This document shows, one piece after another, positions 14,610-24,251 of a stretch of DNA of 64,000 nucleotides (position 1 is its first letter; each line of letters opens with the position of its first letter). Location of the stretch: contig NZ_WTLI01000003.1 in assembly GCF_011421635.1 (NCBI RefSeq), positions 1-64,000 of the forward strand, given 5' to 3'. The notes beneath the pieces were generated by a model. The model was not told the origin of the DNA, did not search any database, and saw nothing but the letters and a program-made list of their open reading frames with translations. Source of the DNA: Paenibacillus turpanensis. GTDB lineage: Bacteria; Bacillota; Bacilli; Paenibacillales; YIM-B00363. The translations under genes and the position numbers were made by a program.

Positions 14610-16355
14610 TTGAGACTAAAGACGTACTACGGCAATCAGATGATCAAAAATAAAATATTCATGCTTACGCTGTTAATTATGGCGGCCGTATCCGGAATTA
14701 GCGTCATCGCGGTTCATTTTGCCACGGAATTATATGAAGAAAAGGTGTATGACGAATCTGCGGAAGTGCTGAATCTGTCCTCTACCTCTGTTGATAACGA
14801 GCTGAGGCGGATTGAACGCTTATCCTTTCAAATTTTAAGCGATCCGAAAATCCAGGAAATTATGACGACCTTAAAGGAAGGCGACGGCGATTACCAGATG
14901 TATCGGATGAGAGACGAGCTCATGCTGCAGCTGTTGACGCTTGCCCAGCAGGAAAAGTACATCTCGTCCATTCAAATGATCGATGCGAATGATCAGGAGC
15001 ACACGGTAACGCTTGTTGATAAAAATCGCGGCGATATCCAGATGATTACAGAGCACGCGCTCAAGGGAGCGGGTGCCAACGTATGGTTTGCGGCGGATGA
15101 TCCAAATGTGTTGATTACCGCCAAGCAGGTGCGGAAGGTGAGGAACTTAAGTCTCGCACATCTTGGCGTACTCATAATTTATGTCGATATGAATCGGCTG
15201 ATCGACCAAACGCTAGATTTATCCGAGGATAAAATGTTTATGATCGAATATGATGGCCGCGCCGTGCTCTCCACACACGAGGTGCTTCCTGCTGGCAAGC
15301 TTACCCATATCCCGATTTCTGGCCGTAAGGGATACGAGGTGCTCTCCTTGGAGGGGCGGACGTATTTTGTCACCCATTTAACCTCAACCTTTCAAGACTT
15401 CACCTATTATAACGTAATTTCGTACGATCATATTTTTCAACAATCACGGTTGATTAAGAACGGGCTGATCGCCCTTTATGCGCTGTTGTTTGTTGCCGCC
15501 CTCTTTCTTGGCTGGAAGGCGTCGCAAAGCATTACCCGTCCTTTGGAATACCTGATCCAAAAGATGAAGCAGGTGCAGAAGGGAAATTTCAACACGGATG
15601 AATTGTTTCAAGAAAACAATTTGAATATGGACGAGACCGGGCAAATCCATCGGAACTTTCGCCTTATGCTGGAAAAAATAAATGAGCTGATTTTGGAAAA
15701 TTACGCTAAGCAGCTGGCCATTAAGGAGTCTGAATATAAAGCGCTGCAGGCGCAAATCAATCCACATTTCCTATACAATACGCTGGAATCGATTAACTGG
15801 ATGGCGAAGGTCAGCCGGCAGGAGCATATTTCCCGCACGGTAGAGGCGCTGGGGAGCTTGCTGCGGAGCATCATCGGGAAAAAGGAGCCGCTTATTCCGA
15901 TTAGCGAAGAAATGGAAATTGTAGGGAACTACATTACGGTCCAGCAAGCAAGATTTGCGGAGCGCATTCAATTCCAGCAGGCGGAAGAGCTCAACTTGAT
16001 TTCGTATTACTATATTCCAAAGCTTACGATACAGCCGGTCGTTGAAAATGTGATTCATCATGTGGTGGAAACGATTTCCGGCCCGTGCATCATTCGGCTT
16101 GGTGTTCAAGCGGAGGAAGAGCATATCGAAATTGCCGTGCACGATAACGGTCCGGGCATGGACCAGGAAACGCTGGAAGCGGTTCGCAGCGGAGCCGCGA
16201 AACCGAAGGGAACCGGGATTGGTCTTAAAAATATTAACGAGCGAATACAATTACTGTTTGGAGCCGCATACGGCGTAACGATTGACAGTGAGCCTGGCGC
16301 GGGAACGACGGTAACCATTCGAATTCCTTATCGTTTGGAGGGTGACCATGTATAA
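14610..16355 (+). CDS. YesM-type sensor histidine kinase (cassette A)
   Basis: A 581-residue membrane sensor kinase. A transmembrane helix near residues 14-36 and another near 285-305 flank an extracytoplasmic Cache-like sensor; HAMP follows (about 305-360), then the His_kinase domain with QINPHFLYNTLESINWM, phosphorylated His386, and a GHKL ATPase domain (QPVVENVIHH, DNGPGMD, GTGIGLKNINERI). The frame is open from 14514, but AAAGGAGGG at 14594-14602 selects TTG 14610. It overlaps the response-regulator start by eight bases. Such kinases typically sense a sugar or a sugar-loaded binding protein and switch on the neighbouring importer. Confidence 0.92.
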   Translation: MRLKTYYGNQMIKNKIFMLTLLIMAAVSGISVIAVHFATELYEEKVYDESAEVLNLSSTSVDNELRRIERLSFQILSDPKIQEIMTTLKEGDGDYQMYRMRDELMLQLLTLAQQEKYISSIQMIDANDQEHTVTLVDKNRGDIQMITEHALKGAGANVWFAADDPNVLITAKQVRKVRNLSLAHLGVLIIYVDMNRLIDQTLDLSEDKMFMIEYDGRAVLSTHEVLPAGKLTHIPISGRKGYEVLSLEGRTYFVTHLTSTFQDFTYYNVISYDHIFQQSRLIKNGLIALYALLFVAALFLGWKASQSITRPLEYLIQKMKQVQKGNFNTDELFQENNLNMDETGQIHRNFRLMLEKINELILENYAKQLAIKESEYKALQAQINPHFLYNTLESINWMAKVSRQEHISRTVEALGSLLRSIIGKKEPLIPISEEMEIVGNYITVQQARFAERIQFQQAEELNLISYYYIPKLTIQPVVENVIHHVVETISGPCIIRLGVQAEEEHIEIAVHDNGPGMDQETLEAVRSGAAKPKGTGIGLKNINERIQLLFGAAYGVTIDSEPGAGTTVTIRIPYRLEGDHV

Positions 16356-17910
16356 GGTGCTGCTGGTGGATGACGAACGGATTATTTTGGAGGGAATCGC
16401 AAGCGTTGTAGAGTGGGGGAGGTGTGGTACAAGATTAATCGGGAAAGCGATCGACGGCAGGCAAGCGCTGGAAATGATCGAGGCTGAGCCTCCAAATATC
16501 GTAATTACGGATATCAAAATGCCCGAAATGAACGGGATTCAGCTTATTGAACAGGTGAAGGAGCGTTTTCCAGAGATCGTATTTATTATTCTGTCGGGGC
16601 ATGAGGAGTTTTCATCGGCGCAGTCCGCCATGAAGCTGGGCGTCCGCCACTATTTGCTGAAGCCATGCAACGAGAAAAAAATTATGCAGGTGCTGGCGGA
16701 GGTTGTGGAGGAGCTGAAGGAATTTGAACGGCGGGGCGCGTTTATTATGAACAACCGGGAAAACTTCGCCAAGGTGTTGCCGCAAATCAAAGAGCAGTTT
16801 TTAAAGGAATGCATTACGAATAAAACCTACGGCAAACGGGACTGGGAATATTATTGCGACCTGCTGGGGCTTAACTTGCTGGACCGCCCTCTGCGGTTAA
16901 TTTTGCTGGAGATTGAAGGGAAGCATGATTTCGAGCATCTGTTTGCTTTAAACAATATTGCGAAGGAAATCGTGGAGCAATCGGGCTACTCGGTCTACTT
17001 AAATACGTCGATCGGCGGAAGGCTGGCGCTCCTTGTCGAGGAAGTAACACTGGAGAGCTGGACCGGGGTTATGATGGACATCAAGAACATTTATTTTAAA
17101 TACTACAAGCTTGATGTCACCGTTGCGGTGAGCAGTCCGGACTCCCTTCCCCAGCTGCGCAGACTTTATAAGGAGACGTTGGAGTGTCTTTCCCACCGTT
17201 TTTATTTAGGGGAGGGCAGCGTCATAACAAGCGGCGATATTGACCGGGCAAGCGGCGGGGAAGAGGACATTGCCATTGACGCCGATGCGCTTGCTTTTGC
17301 CATCCGAAGCGGCAACGCCGAACAGGTGCGCGAGCTGATTAAGGAAGCGTTCTGTAAGCTGAAGGGCTCCAAGCTAAGTGTAGACGTGGTGAAATCGTAT
17401 GTGCTGGAGCTGTACTTGAATGTGATGAGACAGGCGGGCCCGAGGCAAAAGGAGGGCTATTCGCGCGGCTTGATGCTGGTCGAATCGCTTTCCACTTTGG
17501 AGCTGGCGGAGGAGTATGTCAGAGAAGCGGCTGCAGAGGCAGCAGGAATGTATTATGAATCCAATATGCAGACGCAGAGCCGCACGATTCGCCGCGTCAT
17601 CCAATATGTGCACGAGCATTTGTCCGATGAATCGTTGTCGCTCTCCAGGCTTGCTCAAGAGGTGTTTCATTTGAATGTGGATTACTTGGGGAAGCTGTTC
17701 CGCAAAGAAACGGGTGAAAAGTTTTCGAATTACTTAATGAATATCCGGATGGAGGAGGCGAAAAAGCTGATTGAAAAAGCGGAAAGCCTCAAAATATTAG
17801 AGGTTGCGGCAAAAGTAGGCTTTGGCTCGAACCCTCCATATTTCAGTCAGGTTTTTAAACGGTACACGGGCTGTACGCCTTCGGAGTATAAGAAATCGTC
17901 GGTTATTTGA
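16348..17910 (+). CDS. YesN-type AraC response regulator (cassette A)
   Basis: A 520-residue response regulator. The receiver domain spans residues 1-120 with acidic pair Asp8/Asp9, phospho-acceptor Asp55 (VITDIKMPEMNGI) and Lys in HYLLKPCNEKK. A long helical linker occupies about 125-410, and a two-helix-turn-helix AraC domain ends the protein (SLSRLAQEVFHLNVDYLGKLF and ILEVAAKVGFGSNPPYFSQVFKRYTGCTPSEYK). GGAGG within the end of the kinase gene spaces best to ATG 16348 (a GTG lies two codons earlier). It should activate the lipoprotein and permease genes just downstream. Confidence 0.92.
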   Translation: MYKVLLVDDERIILEGIASVVEWGRCGTRLIGKAIDGRQALEMIEAEPPNIVITDIKMPEMNGIQLIEQVKERFPEIVFIILSGHEEFSSAQSAMKLGVRHYLLKPCNEKKIMQVLAEVVEELKEFERRGAFIMNNRENFAKVLPQIKEQFLKECITNKTYGKRDWEYYCDLLGLNLLDRPLRLILLEIEGKHDFEHLFALNNIAKEIVEQSGYSVYLNTSIGGRLALLVEEVTLESWTGVMMDIKNIYFKYYKLDVTVAVSSPDSLPQLRRLYKETLECLSHRFYLGEGSVITSGDIDRASGGEEDIAIDADALAFAIRSGNAEQVRELIKEAFCKLKGSKLSVDVVKSYVLELYLNVMRQAGPRQKEGYSRGLMLVESLSTLELAEEYVREAAAEAAGMYYESNMQTQSRTIRRVIQYVHEHLSDESLSLSRLAQEVFHLNVDYLGKLFRKETGEKFSNYLMNIRMEEAKKLIEKAESLKILEVAAKVGFGSNPPYFSQVFKRYTGCTPSEYKKSSVI

Positions 17911-17990
17911 AAGAAAGCTCGGAATTTTATAAGAAACCGTATGGCAGGCGTTTGTCTATATTTTCCAAATGCCGGAACTTTGAAAGAAAG
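17906..17990 (+). repeat. 12-bp direct repeat before binding-protein gene A
   Basis: TTTGAAAGAAAG occurs at 17906-17917 and 17979-17990, 73 bp apart or about seven helical turns. The second copy carries AAAGAAA-N5-CGG, a pattern also seen upstream of two cassette B promoters. Candidate YesN binding sites. Confidence 0.4.
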
Positions 17991-18014
17991 ATGACGGGTA
18001 TTTTAGTGTTTATA

Positions 18015-18028
18015 TGTTAGCGCTTACA
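18015..18028. promoter_or_regulatory. cre-like site before binding-protein gene A
   Basis: TGTTAGCGCTTACA differs from the cre consensus at one fixed position. A -10 candidate TATAGT (18035-18040) follows at once, with no good -35, so the promoter seems to need an activator and CcpA would block it. Confidence 0.55.
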
Positions 18029-18080
18029 GTAAGCTATAGTAGAACAGCTGAACTTGATAAAAAAGAGGAGGCAGCGCAGA

Positions 18081-19436
18081 ATGGCAAAGCAGAGAAAGAT
18101 CGTAGCAATTTTCATGGCCCTCGTCCTGATGCTTCTAGCGGCATGCTCGAGCGGCGCAACTACGACAACCACTGGTGGGGGCACTTCTGGCGATACTGGA
18201 GGGAAAACGGAAACTCCTGCGAGCGGCGGCGACAGTAAAGAACAAATTACACTCCGTTTATTATGGTGGGGTTCCCAAACTCGTCACGACTTGACGAATG
18301 AAGTCATCAAGCTTTATGAGAAGAAAAACCCGCACGTCAAGATCCAGGGCGAATTTACAAGCTACAACGGCTATTGGGAGAAGCTGGCGGCCATGGTTGC
18401 AGGCAACAATATGCCGGACGTTCTACAAATGAACTACGGGGAATATTTGACGCAGTACGCGGGTAAAGATGTGCTGGCCGACCTGACTCCGTTTACGGAA
18501 AGCGGCGCAATTAAGACAGACAAAATCAGCAAAGGCTTGCTTGAATCCGGAAAGCCGAACGATAAACTGCTTGGCATTCCGCTTGGTATGAACGCATTGA
18601 CGGTAATCTATGACGAGCAGATGCTGAAGGATGCGGGGGCGAAGCTTCCGGACAGCAGCTGGACGTGGGACGACTGGAAGCAGATTGCCGAGACCGTTCA
18701 TCAGAAAACAGGAAACTACGGCACACAGGGCCTTGAGATTGTTAACATATTCGAGTACTACGCCCGTCAGAACGGCCAAAAGATTTTTAACGCCGATAAA
18801 ACTGGTCTAGGCTTCGAAGAAAAAACGCTTGCCGATTTCTTAACGATGGTGCTGGAGCAGCAGGAAAAAGGAACATATCCGACGCTTGATGTAATCCTGC
18901 AGCATGAAGCGGTAGAGGACCAATTGATCGTTCACAAGAAAGCGCCTTTCGACTTCAGATGGTCGAACCAGGTCGTTGCTCTGACAAAGGCGGCGCAGCG
19001 TCCGCTGAAGCTGGCTCCGCTGCCGGGACCGGACCTCGACAAAGGCATGTATCTGAAGCCGGCGATGTTCTTCTCCATGAGCAAAAACTCGAAGCATCAA
19101 GAGGAAGCAGCGAAATTTATCGACTTCTTCATCAATGATGTAGAAGCGAACAAAATTTTGAACGGCGAGCGCGGCGTACCGGTTTCCTCCGATATTCGCA
19201 AGGAGCTGTCGGGCAGCCTGGATGAAACGAACAAAATGGTTTACGAATATATCGACATGATCGCGCAAAACAGCAGCCCAATTGACGGAAATTACCCCGC
19301 AGGCTCCTCCGAAGTGCTGAAGGCGCTGGAAGAGGTTCACGAGCAGGTCATGTATAAGCAGATTTCGCCGGAGGAAGGCGCTAAAGAATTTAAGCAAAGA
19401 GCGGAAGATATTATTGAGCGTGAAGCGAAGAAGTAA
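18081..19436 (+). CDS. Sugar-binding lipoprotein (cassette A)
   Basis: A 451-residue family 1 extracellular solute-binding protein. The signal peptide ends in lipobox LLAAC with lipidated Cys22, then a Gly/Thr-rich linker tethers the ligand-binding lobes (start ITLRLLWWGSQTRHDL; typical ENPHVKI-like strand and a late FIDFFINDVEANKIL segment). It captures a sugar or oligosaccharide at the membrane surface and delivers it to the two permeases downstream. GAGGAGG selects the ATG at 18081 although the frame is open from 18054. It is clearly paralogous to the cassette B protein at 39345. The ligand is unknown. Confidence 0.93.
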   Translation: MAKQRKIVAIFMALVLMLLAACSSGATTTTTGGGTSGDTGGKTETPASGGDSKEQITLRLLWWGSQTRHDLTNEVIKLYEKKNPHVKIQGEFTSYNGYWEKLAAMVAGNNMPDVLQMNYGEYLTQYAGKDVLADLTPFTESGAIKTDKISKGLLESGKPNDKLLGIPLGMNALTVIYDEQMLKDAGAKLPDSSWTWDDWKQIAETVHQKTGNYGTQGLEIVNIFEYYARQNGQKIFNADKTGLGFEEKTLADFLTMVLEQQEKGTYPTLDVILQHEAVEDQLIVHKKAPFDFRWSNQVVALTKAAQRPLKLAPLPGPDLDKGMYLKPAMFFSMSKNSKHQEEAAKFIDFFINDVEANKILNGERGVPVSSDIRKELSGSLDETNKMVYEYIDMIAQNSSPIDGNYPAGSSEVLKALEEVHEQVMYKQISPEEGAKEFKQRAEDIIEREAKK

Positions 19437-19459
19437 ATGTAAATCGTGAAAAGAAACGA

Positions 19460-19512
19460 AAGCCGGTCCTGGATACCAACGCTAATCACGGATGGGAGGA
19501 CCGGCTTCTTTT
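19460..19512 (+). terminator. Intercistronic terminator between lipoprotein and permeases (A)
   Basis: An 11-bp stem AAGCCGGTCCT/AGGACCGGCTT followed by CTTTT. It would let the binding-protein message exceed the permease message, or form a stable 3' end. Confidence 0.75.
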
Positions 19513-19548
19513 CCGAAATGCCCTAATCTAACAGAAAGAGATGGATGA

Positions 19549-20511
19549 ATGATGGTGAATCAAGTAGCGAATGAAACGGTACCCGTCCGCAAGCCAAATT
19601 CGAATCCGTCGCGCAAAAAGAAGCTGAAGGGCACGGATAATGTAGCCGGTTATATGTTTATTCTGCCTTTTCTCATCGGTTTTTTCGCGCTGACGCTTTT
19701 TCCAGTAATCATGTCGCTGTACTTGTCCTTCACGGACTATGACATGCTGCAAAAGCCGGCATGGATTGGATTCGAAAATTACGAGCGTATGCTGTTTGAC
19801 GATAGAAAATTTATTCAGTCGGTTAAGGTTACCTTTTACTATGTATTTACGGCCGTTCCGTTCCGTCTCGTATTTGCGCTTGCTATCGCATTATTGCTGG
19901 CAAACGTCTTTAAGTTCATGGGATTGTACCGCACCATGCTGTATTTACCGTCTGTCATCGGCGGCAGTGTAGCGGTGTCGGTCATGTGGCGTCAGCTGTT
20001 CGGCAACGATGGGGCGGTAAATTCCATTTTGTCCATCTTCGGAATAGAGGGGATCTCTTGGCTGGGCGATCCGAAATATGCGTTATGGACTCTGATTCTG
20101 TTATACGGCTGGCAGTTCGGCTCCTCCATGCTGATTTTCCTAGCCGGTTTGAAAAACATTCCGAATACGTATTATGAAGCGGCGCAGGTAGATGGGGCCA
20201 ACGCTTTCCAGCGGTTTTTCCGGGTAACGCTGCCCCTGCTTACTCCGATTATTTTGTTCAATGTTGTCATGCAAACGATTCAAGGCTTTATGGCATTCAC
20301 GCCAAGCTTTATCATCTTCGGCGATGGCCGTCCGTTGAACTCTACCCTGCTGTACGTGTTATACATGTTCCAGCGTGCGTTCACCTTCTTCGATATGGGA
20401 TATGCGTCGGCCATGGCCTGGCTGCTGCTGCTCGTAATCGGCTTGTTTACCGCATTCATTTTCAAGAGCTCTTCTTATTGGGTCCATTACGAATCAGAAG
20501 GGGATAAATAA
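19549..20511 (+). CDS. Sugar ABC transporter permease, UgpA/LacF-like (cassette A)
   Basis: A 320-residue inner-membrane permease with six predicted helices. The N-terminal helix lies near residues 35-58, and the cytoplasmic coupling motif for the ATPase ([24 protein letters not shown]) is in the last third. The region [18 protein letters not shown] is typical of first permeases of CUT1 carbohydrate importers. Start is ATG 19549 or the adjacent ATG 19552; the ribosome site is weak. It pairs with the next gene. No ATPase gene is adjacent, as is usual for systems energised by a shared MsmX-type ATPase. Confidence 0.92.
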   Translation: MMVNQVANETVPVRKPNSNPSRKKKLKGTDNVAGYMFILPFLIGFFALTLFPVIMSLYLSFTDYDMLQKPAWIGFENYERMLFDDRKFIQSVKVTFYYVFTAVPFRLVFALAIALLLANVFKFMGLYRTMLYLPSVIGGSVAVSVMWRQLFGNDGAVNSILSIFGIEGISWLGDPKYALWTLILLYGWQFGSSMLIFLAGLKNIPNTYYEAAQVDGANAFQRFFRVTLPLLTPIILFNVVMQTIQGFMAFTPSFIIFGDGRPLNSTLLYVLYMFQRAFTFFDMGYASAMAWLLLLVIGLFTAFIFKSSSYWVHYESEGDK

Positions 20512-20512
20512 A

Positions 20513-21358
20513 ATGACTATCGGTAGAAAATGGTGGCGTACCTTTGGACAGCAGGTGTTGTTAGTTATTTTGACCTTTGCAATGCTTTATCCGCTGCTTT
20601 GGATGGTTGCGGGGTCGTTCAAGAGCAACGCGACGATCTTTACGACGGCGCATTCCTTGATTCCAAATCAGCTCAATTTTGAAAACTATACGATCGGGTG
20701 GAAGGGCTTCGCGGGCATTTCATTCGGAACCTTCTTTTATAACTCCTTTATAATTACGTTAGCCGCAACGATCGGCAGTGTTGTTTCGTCGACCATTATT
20801 GCCTTCGGCTTCGCCCGCATTAAGTTTACCGGCAAAAAGCTGTGGTTCGTCTGTATGATGATTACGATGATGCTTCCGTTCGAAATCATTATGATCCCGC
20901 AGTACATTATGTTCAACTGGTTCGGCTGGATCAACACGTACTGGCCGCTGATTTTGCCGACGTTCTTCGGTGCACCGTTCTTTATTTTCCTGATTATGCA
21001 GTTTATTCGCACGATTCCGCAGGAAATTGATGAAGCGGCGAAAATCGACGGCTGCAGCAGATTTATGATTTTCTCCCGGATCATTGTTCCCTTGGTCGTT
21101 CCGGCGATGATGACCTGCGCGATCTTCTCCTTCTACTGGAGATGGGATGACTTTATGGGGCCGCTCCTTTACTTGAACAAACCGCAGCTGTATCCGGTGT
21201 CGATGGGCCTGAAAATGTTCTCCGACCCGGATTCGGTAACGAACTGGAGTGCCTTGTTTGCGATGTCGACGCTCAGCATTATTCCGGTTTTCGTCATCTT
21301 CTTCATGTTCCAGCGTTATATTGTGGAAGGAATCAGCACGAGTGGTCTTAAGGGGTAA
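20513..21358 (+). CDS. Sugar ABC transporter permease, UgpE/AraQ-like (cassette A)
   Basis: The second CUT1 permease, 281 residues and six helices, starting one base after the stop of the first so the two are coupled. The coupling motif [24 protein letters not shown] is in the middle and the C-terminus ends [16 protein letters not shown], the standard tail of this family. It forms the heterodimeric channel with the preceding permease. The sequence closely parallels the cassette B permease at 41778, including the [17 protein letters not shown]-type region. Confidence 0.93.
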   Translation: MTIGRKWWRTFGQQVLLVILTFAMLYPLLWMVAGSFKSNATIFTTAHSLIPNQLNFENYTIGWKGFAGISFGTFFYNSFIITLAATIGSVVSSTIIAFGFARIKFTGKKLWFVCMMITMMLPFEIIMIPQYIMFNWFGWINTYWPLILPTFFGAPFFIFLIMQFIRTIPQEIDEAAKIDGCSRFMIFSRIIVPLVVPAMMTCAIFSFYWRWDDFMGPLLYLNKPQLYPVSMGLKMFSDPDSVTNWSALFAMSTLSIIPVFVIFFMFQRYIVEGISTSGLKG

Positions 21359-21456
21359 TGGTGTAAGGTTGTAGGGTTGTAAGGGCGTCCCATTCGAATG
21401 GAAAATTCGTCTCAAGGCTGTTGTTTAGGTGAAAAGGGCCGGACGGCTCATGTGAA

Positions 21457-21504
21457 AAATGCCCCTAATCGTACAGGTTCGTCCTGTCATGGTTAGGGGC
21501 ATTT
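21457..21504. terminator. Bidirectional terminator after cassette A
   Basis: AAATGCCCCTAA pairs with TTAGGGGCATTT; an inner ACAG/CTGT stem extends the hairpin. It serves both cassette A and the convergent ABC-2 operon. Confidence 0.85.
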
Positions 21505-21546
21505 CGATCTATGGCTGGTCTAGGTTCGTTTTGTTTATGTTATTAA

Positions 21547-22545
21547 CTAGTAGACTCTGTGGATAACCTCCTCAAAGTCCGGCTCTTCCATATGAATATC
21601 GTCGATTTCCCCCCAAGTCCCCAGAATGCGCAGGATTTCCGCGGCTTTCAGCTCGCTTCGGTTCGCCTCGACGATAACCTCGCGATCGTTTTGTTCCACG
21701 ATATGAATACCGTGATCGATGTTGTTAGGATTTGGGATTTCGAATCGGCCTCGAAACGTGACGCGAATTATGGTCGGCAGGCCGATCATCTCGCGAAGCT
21801 GCGCAATCGTGCCGTCGTAGGCGAGCTTTCCGTGATTAATGACCATGACCCGCGAGCAGAGCTGTTCAATATCATCCATATCATGGGTCGTCAGCAGCAC
21901 TGTTTTGCCGAAGTCACGGTTTAAGGCTTTTAAAAAGCCCCTTATGCTCCGCTTGGCGGTCACATCAAGGCCGATCGTCGGCTCATCGAGGAAAAGCAGC
22001 TCCGGGTCATGCAGCATGGCCGCAGCTAAATCGGCGCGCATCCGCTGGCCGAGCGAGAGCTTGCGGACCGGGGTCTGCCAGAACGGCGCAAGCTCCAGAA
22101 GCTCGGACATTTCAGCGATCCGTTTGCGCTTGGCGTCCGGGTCCACCCGGTACATCTCGGATAAAATATCGAATGAATCCTTGACCGGCAAATCCCACCA
22201 GAGCTGGCTGCGCTGTCCGAAAACGACGCCGAGCCGGCCAACGACATGCCTGCGGCTGCGGTGGGGGCTTTCCCCTGCGATGCGAATTTGGCCGGCCGTC
22301 GGATGGAGAATGCCGGTCAGCATCTTGATCGTAGTCGATTTGCCTGCGCCGTTCGGGCCAATATAGCCGACAAACTCGCCCTTTTCAATCGTGAAGCTGA
22401 TATCGTTTACGGCATCCTTGACCCGGTAATCTCTTGAAAACAGCGTACGCAGCCCGGCGAATTTGCCTTCCTTAGGGACGGGCGTGCGAAATTGCTTGGA
22501 AATATGCTGAACCTCAATGATTGGTATCGCATTCATTGTCTTCAT
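21547..22545 (-). CDS. ABC-2 transporter ATP-binding protein (COG4586 type)
   Basis: A 332-residue ATPase. Walker A is at residues 62-71 (IGPNGAGKST), the signature is LSLGQRMRADLAAAMLHDP, Walker B is LLFLDEPTIGLD and the switch region is LTTHDMDDIEQLC; a roughly 100-residue regulatory tail ends in FEEVIHRVY. The frame continues upstream to 22980, but that part is the antisense-frame shadow of the permease; the ATG at 22545 overlaps the permease stop (TGATG) behind GGGGAG. ATPases of this group pair with two ABC-2 permeases of COG3694 and COG4587, exactly as here; substrate unknown, efflux likely. Confidence 0.9.
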   Translation of the reverse strand: MKTMNAIPIIEVQHISKQFRTPVPKEGKFAGLRTLFSRDYRVKDAVNDISFTIEKGEFVGYIGPNGAGKSTTIKMLTGILHPTAGQIRIAGESPHRSRRHVVGRLGVVFGQRSQLWWDLPVKDSFDILSEMYRVDPDAKRKRIAEMSELLELAPFWQTPVRKLSLGQRMRADLAAAMLHDPELLFLDEPTIGLDVTAKRSIRGFLKALNRDFGKTVLLTTHDMDDIEQLCSRVMVINHGKLAYDGTIAQLREMIGLPTIIRVTFRGRFEIPNPNNIDHGIHIVEQNDREVIVEANRSELKAAEILRILGTWGEIDDIHMEEPDFEEVIHRVY

Positions 22546-23354
22546 CAGCTCCCCGTGCTTTGGTATTTGGTTAGTCCGTACTTCCAAAACTTCATACTGG
22601 CATAAAGGCAGAGCAGGGCGACAGCGGTGCACGCAGGAAGCACCCATGCGCCGAGCTCCCCGCGCAGAATGTACAATGCGGGAACATAATTGACAAAGCC
22701 GACCGGCAGCACGAGAAGCAGCACCTGCTTCATCCATGCCGGATAAAGGGTGAGCGGGTAACGGACGGCGGTATGTGCGGCGTCTTCGGTCAGGTTTTGC
22801 AGCTCGCTGACGCGGGTGATCCAGAAGCCGGTGGCCGCTGTGGCCAGACCGATGGCGAACAGGATGACTGCGCCGGTGAGGGTCGCGAACAGGGTAGGGG
22901 GGACGGCCCACCACGTAATTTGTCCGTCCCGCAGCATTCCTGCCATCGACCAGCCTAAGATGAACCCGCCCTGCAGCCATTCGCCGGGCATAAGCCGAAA
23001 GTTTTGCGACATAAGCGCGAGCAGCACCGGGACGGGACGAGTCAGCAGCTGATCGAGCTCTCCGCCGATTAAGTAGCGTTCCAAATGATGCACATCGTTG
23101 GCGAAGCTGCGGTAAATCGTTTTCGATAAAGTGATCAACCCAAATAAATAGGCGATTTCGTACAGGCTCCAGCCATGAATTGCTCCGAATTTGTGCAGGA
23201 CGAGCGCGACCATGGCAAATTCGGCAAGCTGAATAAAGGCAGCGAGCACCGCTCCGAGGATAAAGTTGAACTTATACTGCATCGAGCTGCGAATGCTGGC
23301 ACGGATGAGGAGTATGTACAGCCTGGTTAAGCCTGCAACATTCGTTTGTTTCAT
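22545..23354 (-). CDS. ABC-2 family permease (COG3694-like)
   Basis: A 269-residue membrane protein with about six helices, for example near residues 35-55, 110-135, 150-175 and 225-245. The pattern YLIGGELDQLLTRPVPVL is shared by ABC-2 permeases of this uncharacterised exporter group. It overlaps the upstream permease gene by four bases and its stop overlaps the ATPase start, so all three are translationally coupled. It probably heterodimerises with the product of the preceding gene. Confidence 0.88.
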   Translation of the reverse strand: MKQTNVAGLTRLYILLIRASIRSSMQYKFNFILGAVLAAFIQLAEFAMVALVLHKFGAIHGWSLYEIAYLFGLITLSKTIYRSFANDVHHLERYLIGGELDQLLTRPVPVLLALMSQNFRLMPGEWLQGGFILGWSMAGMLRDGQITWWAVPPTLFATLTGAVILFAIGLATAATGFWITRVSELQNLTEDAAHTAVRYPLTLYPAWMKQVLLLVLPVGFVNYVPALYILRGELGAWVLPACTAVALLCLYASMKFWKYGLTKYQSTGS

Positions 23355-24127
23355 CCGCCCTGTACCTCCACTTTACGCCGCAGCAGCCGGGTAACGGCCA
23401 AGCATAGGAAGGTCATGGCGACGCACCACGAGACCGAACCGAGCAGCAGCCCCGCTTGCTCATAACCGAGGTAAATCCGTGTCGGAACATACAGCAGGTG
23501 CGGGTATGGCGAGAGCCAAGCTAAGGCTTGCAGCCAATCGGGAAGCCATTCCACCGGGATGAAAAAGCCGGCAAGCAGCATCATGACGGCGTGGTTCGCC
23601 CAGTACAGCCACTGCGACTCGGTCGTCCACATCGCACTTGCACCGATGATGTAATTCATGCAGATGGAAAGATAAGCCGCACAGCCTAATGCAAGGAAGG
23701 TTAGAACGCCTCCAGGCCAGAGTGAAGGGAGATTTAGCTGAAACACAAGCACATACAGCGTGTAAATGGGAATCGACTTGTAGAAAAATTGGTAAGCGAT
23801 TTGTCCCCACTCTTTACTGACGAGATGGGGGAAGAGGTGAACCGGACGCATGAGGTCCAGCGCAATTTGTCCGGTGCGTACCGAACCGGGTAACCCGAGC
23901 CCTTGGGTAATGAAGCCGGTTACCCAAAGTGAGGCTTGGGTAAATGCGATGTAGCCGACCATGCCGTCTGTACCGTACTCGCCGAGTGAACGGCTTTCAC
24001 CAATGCCCGCCCAAATACAGGCGTACATAAAGCCGAACATGGCGCTTGCCGCATTATGGAGCATATGGGCTCCGCGGTACTGCAGATTACGGGCGTAGGC
24101 CTTGGCGGCCAAAACAGAATAAAGCAT
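23351..24127 (-). CDS. ABC-2 family permease (COG4587-like)
   Basis: A 258-residue membrane protein, first gene of the three-gene exporter operon. About six helices are visible, with the cytoplasmic segment RTGQIALDLMRPVHLFPHLVSKEWG equivalent to the LTRPV segment of its partner. GGAGGTG precedes the ATG. The operon ends at the bidirectional terminator shared with cassette A. No regulator is adjacent, and the substrate cannot be deduced. Confidence 0.88.
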   Translation of the reverse strand: MLYSVLAAKAYARNLQYRGAHMLHNAASAMFGFMYACIWAGIGESRSLGEYGTDGMVGYIAFTQASLWVTGFITQGLGLPGSVRTGQIALDLMRPVHLFPHLVSKEWGQIAYQFFYKSIPIYTLYVLVFQLNLPSLWPGGVLTFLALGCAAYLSICMNYIIGASAMWTTESQWLYWANHAVMMLLAGFFIPVEWLPDWLQALAWLSPYPHLLYVPTRIYLGYEQAGLLLGSVSWCVAMTFLCLAVTRLLRRKVEVQGG

Positions 24128-24251
24128 GCAACACCTCCGATAAGCTTGGGATGACGGTTAACGTCTACTTCAGTCAAGGTGAAATGCGCGAGAGGAATAT
24201 AGGTTACCAAATACTGCTTAATTAGGCAATCTTTTTTTAGCCGGGGCTACG

